DNA of 64,000 nucleotides from Poa pratensis. Taxonomy: Eukaryota > Streptophyta > Magnoliopsida > Poales > Poaceae. The translations under genes were made by a program, and so were the position numbers. The notes beneath the pieces are model-generated. The model was not told where the DNA came from. It did no database searches and saw only the letters and a list, made by a program, of their open reading frames with translations. This document shows, one piece after another, positions 57,801-64,000 of the stretch (its first letter is position 1; every line of letters starts with the position of its first letter). Where the stretch lies: positions 115,270,731-115,334,730 of the forward strand of contig CAMZMU010000041.1 of NCBI GenBank assembly GCA_947311845.1, written 5' to 3'.

Positions 57801-60800
57801 TCAGAGCATATTACAATGCCCATTGGCCGAATAATTGTTTTGCAGGAAAAGGTACAGCATGAAAACTGGCTCAGATAGCCGGGTTATCGGTTGAGGTTCC
57901 CTTGGCAGCTTCAGCTTCGGCAGAAGCCGGGTTATCTTCAGGAGCTTTGGCCTGGGACTTAGCTTGTGCAGGCCTTGATCTTCTGCAGTATCCTTAGCAA
58001 CATCAGCCGGCTTTTCCATGATTGGCGTAGTAGGAGCACGGCTGGGTGCAGGGACAACTGGAGTAGAAGTACTTGGCGCTGCAGCTTCTTCTTCTTTGCA
58101 ATGGAGTCTCTCAGCTTGGCCAACAGATCAATGCTCGGGTTCAGGAGTGGGGATTGGAGTGTTGTTCTCATCCACTGCATCTTGGAAAACCGATAGGAGG
58201 CTCTCAGCATCTTGCAAGCAATAGGCCGGGTTTGGGCAGCAATTTCTTTGAATCTTTTCCCCCAAACTTGGTGCCATCAGCATTGTATTGAGGGAATCCT
58301 TTGACAAAAGGAGCCAGGTTAAGGCGCGGGTTGTAGGCTTTGGCTAGAGCTAAACTGCGCATTGCGCCAACCCGGCATGCTGAGCGCGTCCAGAGGTCTA
58401 ACCACTCGGGGATCGTGGAAAGCTGATGCAGGGACTCGTATATTACTTGGGGAGGAGCACAGTTGCTCTTAACACGCTTCATAATCTCAGAAGTGCCAAA
58501 CTGGAACTGCCGAATGATGGTGTTCAAGCAGTTCAATTTCTCTGGATAGGATCTCCTGATGGCAGCATTCTTCTCACCTGAAAAGTATGATGTGGGTTAG
58601 TATATGAAAGCCGAGTAAAGAAAAAAAGTGAAAAGAGATGGTGTTTACCAATGAGTGGATTGAGGATATCCTTGATATGGTCTTTCAGGGTGTCCAAGTA
58701 TTTCTGGACACTGACCATCTTGTCAAAGCAGATCTTATACTTATCTCCAGCCTCTTCCAACTCCTTTTTCAGTTTGGTGTTCTCTGCAGTTAGAGATTCA
58801 ATCGTTTTCTCCAAGTCTGAAGCATGAATTTCAGTTTCCTTGCGCAGCTTGGTTTCAACTTCAAGGAGTTGGTTGGTCTTGGCAAGTACTGGTCATTATG
58901 GGACACATACCTCTGAAAAAAGAATAGCAAGTTAGAAACATGGGGGCTGAAATATATTTCAGTCGGCAATGGCAAGAAAGAACAAGTTGATGTAAATTAT
59001 ATACAGACAGAGTATTTATACAAGTTCCGAGTGACTGAAGAGCAGATCACCCGGCACTTGGGGACTGGTATGTCTTTTAAGTTTTTACAAGTTATTCAGT
59101 AACACATTTTCAAAGTTCCAGATAAAATGTGAACATATTACCCGGAACTTGGGGGTTATGAGGATTTGAAAGTATCGTTATGATGAAATCAGAATTAATG
59201 AGGATTTGAAATCAGAAAGTAAAACAAGTTCCATCTTATCGTAGACTGATAACTTGGAACTTGGGGACTGGGATATTCTGAAGTTTTCAAAATGAAGGCA
59301 GAAAGAGATATATATTTTCAAGTACCGAGTGACTGAGGACAGTTTACTCGATACTTGGGGACTAGGTTTGGTATATAAGATATGAAGAGGAAAAGATGTG
59401 TACCTGATGTTCTCGGACAAGAGAATCCACGAGTTTGCCCTCAGTAAGCTTCAGTGTGTTGTACTCAGTTAACAGACCTTCAAAGTTTATATGGCCATAT
59501 GTGGCACAGTGGAGCTTCGCCTTTATCAGTCGGCTTGGACTTCTCTTCAGAGGCAACAAACTTGGTTGCAGTTTTGAGGGGAGAGATCTTCTCAGTAAAG
59601 CAAGCTCCTGTGATCACGACTTCTGGATCAGTCGGTTTTTCAGCAGGAGAAGGAGAAACATTCATCTGGTCAGTTGTCTGTTCTTATCAGTCGGCTCAGT
59701 GTTTTTCAGGGTGTTCTCCAAGTTATCCTCCTCAGCAATGGGAGGGCTTGGAGCGCCACTAAGAGTAGCTTTCGCCCTGAAATTGCAAGTACGAAGTAAT
59801 ATAAGAAAGAGCAAAAGAAAGCAAAGTTGATGAAAGTAAATACAAGTAACAGAAGGATATACGTATTACCCGGTATTGACTTGAAAGTCACGGGGAGGTC
59901 GTTGCTGGAGCCTGAAGAAGCTGTAAGAGAGTATGATTTAGAAACTCGGATTTGACCAGCTAAAGGATAACTATCAGAGGGATGTTTTTGTGGTTCAAAG
60001 TTGGAAAAGGAAGTACCAGGACGGCGTGGAGATGAAAGTTTGGGATTCCCGGGTTAAGAGGATCTCTCCAGGGGAGGACCGGTGGCTCTCCTCTTGGTAG
60101 AGGGTTCAGCAGATCTGCGAAGATTTTTCAAGAAGAGTTTGGTTGAGTTTTTGCATAGCAAGATAAGAATATGGTTCTGTGGATATGCGAGAGTATGGCA
60201 CCTTGGCACAGATAGTGCGAGCCTTCCTTTTTCCGGTAGCAGCTGATTCAGTGGCTTCAGAGCTACGGCCGGGTGAAGGAGTGGCTACCTTTTCAGCGGT
60301 TCTGGTATTATAAAATGGGCATCAGTGGATAAATTGGTTGAGTTTCGTTCTCAATTAAGCTTATGAAGAAGTGGCCAAGGGAGTCAAGTTCACCTTCTTC
60401 TTTTTCTTTTTCTTCTTCTTCTTCTTCTTCTTCTTCTTCTTCTTCTTCTTCTTCACTCGAGGACAGAGCCTCGTCATCATCATCTTCATCATCATCTGCC
60501 TCAGGAGTGGCAGGGGGAGTCTCAACTTGCCACCAGTCATCAGATTCCTAGTGAAAAAATAGAAGTAAAATAATCAGTATACAATTGAGAAAGAATATGT
60601 TATGGAGATATTTATCAGTCGGGACTCACTAATGGTGCCGGGTTATTCTTACTGAATGGCAGAAGGCCATTATCTTTGATCGTCTCAACCTTTCAGCAAG
60701 GAAGGCCTTGATAGCCTTGTTCAGAGCAGTGTTTGGGTAGGACTTCTCCGAGTAACGGAGGGAATCAGTTAGATGGCCCGAGTAATCGCAAAGAAGCTTC

Positions 60801-61559
60801 TTGCGAATACTGTTGGGCTGAATTTGCCAACCCATCCACGTCTTGATCAGATCAGTTCCGCGGAGACCGTGTTTAACAAGAAGCGAAGGAGTTCATGTTG
60901 CTGTTGATAACGAGGGGCTCGACCGAATAACCCGGTAAAGGGTGTTCACCAGAAGGTATCTTGGCTTTGCAGTAAAAGTATGATTTTTGCCAATGCTTAA
61001 CATGAGTATGAAGTTCGAGTGAAGGCATAGCAGAGCCTTTGCGGCGTTGAATAGAAACGCTGCCACAGACCAAGAGGGGGCCATTCTTGTGCTCACGTTG
61101 AGGTTTGCACAAGAATAGCTCCAGGAAAAGAGCTAAGTTGGGAGGAATGCATAAGTACGATTCACAAAGAACTATATAGTTACTAATGTTCAAGATGGAG
61201 TTGGGTCCGAGATCGAAGACCCGGAGTCCGTAGTGATGAAGAAGATCCCTAAAGAAAGGATGACCCGGGGGACGAAAACCCCGGGTGACATGCTCAAGAA
61301 AGCAGATAACTTCACCTTCCTGGAGGGAGGGCCGAGTCTCCTCTTCAGTCCCTCTCCAATCGATCTCCGACTGAAGAGGAAGAACACCAGATTCAGCCAG
61401 TTCTTCAAGGTTCGATTGTGTGGCCATGGATTTGGCCCAGTTAGCCGTAATCCCAGATCTGGGCTTGGTTGTTTTCTTGATCTTCTTTGATGCCGATGCG
61501 GCGGCGCCATCACCGGTCTTGGCCTTGGCCTTAAGCTTCCTCGGGTCCTTGGGTGCCAT
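57801..61559 (-). pseudogene. Antisense additional gene of Gypsy-Y (PF04195-like), multi-exon
   Basis: The ATG at 61559 (MAPKDPRKLKAKAKTG, very basic) opens a 228-codon exon to about 60873. The PF04195-type domain has GEVICFLEHVTRGFRPPGHP, HYGLRVFDLGPNSILNIS and LFLCKPQREHKNG. Then come further conserved helical sequence (60835-60630), an acidic Asp/Glu run encoded by the TTC tract (60551-60363), short basic exons, a coiled-coil (58890-58650: IESLTAENTKLKKELEEAG) and a C-terminal exon (58536-58204) with FGTSEIMKRVKSNCAPPQVI and WTRSACRVGAMRSLALAKAY. Exon ends are approximate. A 5' UTR intron runs from GTAAG at 61678 to CTAG near 61573. The domain order parallels the antisense gene of Gypsy-Z. 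The function is unknown. Confidence 0.75.
60399..60455. repeat. TTC trinucleotide repeat in the antisense gene
   Basis: About 18 TTC/TCT units. On the minus strand they encode a glutamate run within the antisense gene. The serine- or phenylalanine-rich plus-strand frames are shadows. Confidence 0.9.
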
Positions 61560-61875
61560 GAGATCTGAAGCTCTAGAAAATAGCAAGAAAAAAATTGGAA
61601 AATAACAAGCTCAAGAACAGCCCGAGAAAGAACAAGCACAGATGTGAACAGAAATTCAGAAAAGGGGTGAGATCTTACCGAGCTTCAGAGATGAATGAGA
61701 GCGGCGCAGATCTCCTGGCGACGAGCTGCTGCAATGCGGTGAGTTCTGTGGCTGGTGGCGGTGCGGCGAGCTTGAAGGAACCCTAATCCTAGCTTGAGGA
61801 GAGAGAAGGACCGAGGTTGAAGGTGAAGTGGTGCGGTGAATGGGGAAAGTAAAACCCTATTCACCGCGGCCCATT

Positions 61876-61883
61876 ATTTATAG
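61876..61883 (-). promoter_or_regulatory. TATA box of the antisense gene in Gypsy-Y
   Basis: The minus strand reads GGGCTATAAATAATGGGCC. CTATAAAT is a good TATA box about 320 bp before the ATG (including a 106 bp 5' UTR intron). The flanking GGGCC motifs resemble TCP/site II elements. Confidence 0.6.
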
Positions 61884-62213
61884 CCCAGGGTGAAACCCTA
61901 GGAGCGTGAAAATTGAAGCGTTAAGATTCTATTTGACCATGGGTCAAGGACACGAGGGAATCTGTCAGGAAATGTCCCCCGGTCGTTGATTGGAGAGAAT
62001 TGAGTGCGAGAGAAAAGCCGGGTTATAAGAGAACCGCCAAAAGGAGCTGGTCTGAAATATAACCCGGCCATTCAGTGTTAATGATCTTTATTTTGTTTTC
62101 AGGAGTTTAACTCGGATAATCCCATCAGCAGCTACCCTCGAGTAATCAAATCAAGATCAAGATTATCAAGTGAAGCAATAGATGAGCTTATTCAAGTCAA
62201 ACTTGGGGATTAC
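61884..62213. other. Gypsy-Y 3' region with polypurine tract
   Basis: Upstream region of the antisense gene, ending in AACTTGGGGATTAC directly before the 3' LTR. The purine-rich CTTGGGGATTAC matches the position of the priming tract. Confidence 0.6.
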
Positions 62214-62798
62214 TGTTGGGGGGATAATAACCCGGTATACTCAAGACCAAGGAAGAATTAGTCGGACGGCCCAAGGACTGGTCCAAGTGATGTGTACAAG
62301 ATATGGGCCGGTTATAGCTGGGCCAATATGCCTAACATGACTCGTCCCTAGAAGGAAGGATCTAGAAGAACTAGAGTCCGAGTGCAGGAAGGAACCGGGT
62401 GACTTGGAGGCTACGGAAGGTCAAGAAGAACCTAGAGTAGGACTCCGGGCTTGTATGTAACTCGGTATTCATTGTAAGTTCGGGAGACCCGACGTCTATA
62501 TAAACGGGCTCCCAGAACATAGATAGACAAGTCTTAAGCCCTAGTTCGATATCACCGCTATCAAGCGAAACCCTTGTAACCTGTCTCGTAACCCGGCTCT
62601 GTTGTCGTAGCCGAGTTATCGAGACCTCGAGATCAATAACATAGAAGCAGGAAGTAGGTCTTTATCTCCAATGGAGAGGCTGAACCTGGGTAAACCCTTT
62701 TCCCCCAACGAGCGTGACAATCTCCTGAAGTACCAAGGTGCCTTGCCCCAATCATCAAGTTACCCTATGGTAACATCTGCCGTGATAACCCCACGACA
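62214..62798 (+). repeat. 3' LTR of Gypsy-Y
   Basis: 585 bp with TATA box TATATAAA at 62497-62504, ending CACGACA. An open frame that starts in the LTR at 62671 and runs into Gypsy-X gag is fortuitous upstream of 62804. Confidence 0.93.
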
Positions 62799-62803
62799 CT
62801 ACC

Positions 62804-63294
62804 TCCCTTTTACACTCGGGGGACGCGCAGCTACTTCGTCGACCGGGCTTCCAAACGCTTCGATAGGTTCGTGGGTGGATCTGAGAGCCCAGTTCCTCCG
62901 AGCTTTTCGGGATCACCAAGAGCAGTGCTGCACTCGTGGGAGACTGTACCACCTGTTTCGATGGCCTGGGGAAAGGCTGAGAGACTACGTTCACCGCTTC
63001 AAGATCACCCTGAATCGCGTTCCCGGGACTAAGGACGCAACGGCAGTACTGCCTTTCAGCGCTAATGTCAGGAACCAAAGAGTAAGGGAAAAACTAATAA
63101 CCAGATCAGTTGATTCTCAGTCAGAGCTATGGCCAATATTGGAAAGATGTGTGATGAAAGAAGAACGAAAAGATCCGTTCGCGGGACAGGTTCCCGGGAG
63201 TAGCATACCCTCGGGAAGGTATGGTGGAAGATGGGTCAGTTTATCCTGGCCTACGCAATTCTTCCAGAAAACAAAGTCTTATGTTGAAGGGTAA
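62804..63294 (+). pseudogene. Gypsy-X gag, 3' part
   Basis: It continues the Gag domain interrupted at 49372: TLGGRAATSSTGLPNASIGS, then WVDLRAQFLRAF and LYHLFRWPGERLRDYVHRFK, the core of a retrotransposon Gag. The frame ends at 63294 without a zinc knuckle, which suggests truncation of Gypsy-X near here or loss of frame. Confidence 0.75.
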
Positions 63295-63500
63295 GCAGGT
63301 TCTGAGTGGTTTGGGCAGAGGGAAGAATCAGGATATGGATTGGGGCAAGTTTTGAGTTCTGTGGAAATTTGAGTTTTCAGCATGTTGGCTTGTTTTGCGC
63401 TTTTCCGTTTCTCGTGTTTTGTGTTCAAGGAAGTGAAAACCTATTTGCGGGATATGCCCGGAACAGTCCGTATCCGGGATCATACCCGTGAACGGTGGAA
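63295..63500. other. Junction region after Gypsy-X gag
   Basis: No clear homology. It may be the last of Gypsy-X or the flank of the tandem repeat that follows. Confidence 0.4.
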
Positions 63501-63845
63501 GCGGGAAGGGTCCGTCCCTCCACAGGTATGCGGTGGGTCTGGATCCGTTCCGCCACAATATGTTAAGCGGGAAGCGTCCGTCCCTCCGCAGATGTGATAG
63601 TGGGTCTGGATCTGTTCCGCCACATACGTCGCATGTTTAGTAAGCGGGAAGGGTCCGTCCGTCCGCAGGTGTGATAGTGGGTCCGGATCCGTTCCGCCAC
63701 ATACGTCGCATGTTTAGTAAGCGGGAAGGGTCCATCCCTCCGCAGGTGTGATAGTGGGTCTGGATCTGTTCCGCCACGTGTGTTGCACATATGTAAAGTG
63801 GGAAGGGTCCGTCCCTCCACAGTTGAAAAAGTGGGAAGGATCCGT
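63501..63845. repeat. Tandem repeat, period about 77 bp, 4-5 copies
   Basis: Units begin GCGGGAAGGGTCCGTCC at 63501, 63567, 63644 and 63721, with diverged GTGGGAAGG copies at 63798 and 63831. Most contain GATAGTGGGTCTGGATC, then TTCCGCCACATACGTCGCAT. The overlapping minus-strand frames are shadows of the repeat. Confidence 0.85.
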
Positions 63846-64000
63846 CACTACAACACACTAGTCACGTAGTGACGCTAAATTTGGAGCTAGACGCGATATT
63901 TCATCACTAGAGGGTTGTACAGACGCTTCCATAAAGCGTCGTTAAAACGTCTTCTTATGCACCGTCTCAAATGATATAGACGTAAGGACGCTTCAGTGAG
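63846..64000 (+). mobile_element. CACTA-3: left end of another CACTA-like element, truncated by the window
   Basis: It starts CACTACAACACACTAG immediately after the last 77 bp unit. GACGCT/GACGCTTC and AAGCGTC motifs recur in both orientations over the next 150 bp, like subterminal repeats. The right end and target duplication lie outside the window, so the call rests on one end. Confidence 0.6.

Larger units (their letters stand above)
49373..62798 (+). mobile_element. Gypsy-Y: Ty3/gypsy, Tat-lineage LTR retrotransposon with a duplicated 5' LTR segment
   Basis: The left LTR starts at 49373 (TGTTGGGG) and the 3' LTR is 62214-62798 (585 bp, ends CACGACA). Both flanks carry CTACC (49368-49372, 62799-62803). 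Coding order on the plus strand: gag, protease, reverse transcriptase, RNase H, second RNase H, integrase, then an antisense gene (61559-57801). At the left end a full LTR (49373-49957) is followed by five bases of the primer site and a second, partial LTR (49963-50367). The LTRs differ at about 12 positions plus two single-base indels by eye, around 2%. The target is the gag of Gypsy-X. Confidence 0.93.
26921..63300 (+). mobile_element. Gypsy-X: oldest LTR retrotransposon, 5' part, split by CACTA-2 and Gypsy-Y
   Basis: The 5' LTR is in two pieces, 26921-27188 and 48079-48360 (about 550 bp once CACTA-2 is disregarded). It starts TGTAGTGACGG and ends CACGACA, and is followed after one base by a primer-binding-like sequence CTGGCGCGCCAGGTAGGGG. 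A leader and a gag gene follow and are split at 49372/62804 by Gypsy-Y. The element stops being recognisable near 63300: no protease, polymerase or 3' LTR is in the window. Its left target duplication cannot be verified. The Ty3/gypsy call rests on the Gag type and on the primer-site context. Confidence 0.7.

Noticed and set aside
60363..60562. Serine-rich or phenylalanine-rich plus-strand proteins
   Set aside because: They come from the TTC microsatellite, which codes for glutamate in the antisense gene.
62671..62803. Start of a 207-codon gene in the Gypsy-Y 3' LTR
   Set aside because: The frame is LTR sequence fused by chance to the Gypsy-X gag that begins at 62804.

Overview
The window is a block of nested transposable elements from a plant nuclear genome, most likely a grass and probably a pooid. 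The lineage call rests on element types: CACTA transposons with Tnp2-type transposase, Tat-lineage Ty3/gypsy elements with two RNase H domains and an antisense 'putative gypsy type transposon' gene, a Ty1/copia element, a LINE tail and a PIF/Harbinger-like element. I see no intact cellular gene, no tRNA or rRNA gene, no CRISPR array and nothing bacterial. The only cellular gene remnants are a protein disulfide isomerase pseudogene and one spliced-looking fragment inside a TIR element.

Layout, left to right. 1-3987: anonymous sequence with a LINE 3' tail (about 560-1285) and a P5-type PDI pseudogene on the minus strand (2911-3303). 3988-15467: CACTA-1 (TSD ATA), a deletion derivative holding only the 3' end of a transposase gene plus a 9.4 kb array of a 352-353 bp tandem repeat (about 26.5 copies). 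15945-17650: a degenerate repeat cluster with a period of about 423 bp. 18183-26282: a PIF/Harbinger-like TIR element (TSD TTA) of about 1.4 kb with spliced-looking gene pieces; its left TIR was hit by a minus-strand Ty1/copia element (18193-24888, TSD GCCAC). 26921 to about 63300: the oldest recognisable retrotransposon here, Gypsy-X. Its 5' LTR was split by CACTA-2 (27189-48075, TSD CAT) and its gag was split by Gypsy-Y (49373-62798, TSD CTACC). CACTA-2 was itself split, inside its second gene, by Gypsy-Z (34928-47007, minus strand, TSD GACCC). 63501-63845 is a 77 bp tandem repeat, and another CACTA end starts at 63846 and runs off the window.

How the parts work together. Each element carries or once carried its own mobilisation genes. 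CACTA-2 has a Tnp2-like transposase and a second Ulp1-like gene, and its terminal GTGGCGCACC repeats recur upstream of the second gene. Gypsy-Y and Gypsy-Z each have Gag, protease, reverse transcriptase, canonical RNase H, a second RNase H and integrase, plus an intron-containing antisense gene with its own TATA box between pol and the 3' LTR. Almost every reading frame is broken, mostly by single-base indels, although the LTR pairs are 98-99.6% alike by eye. Either the copies were mobilised in trans or the assembly has residual homopolymer errors. All boundaries were read by eye; family names from databases were not available.
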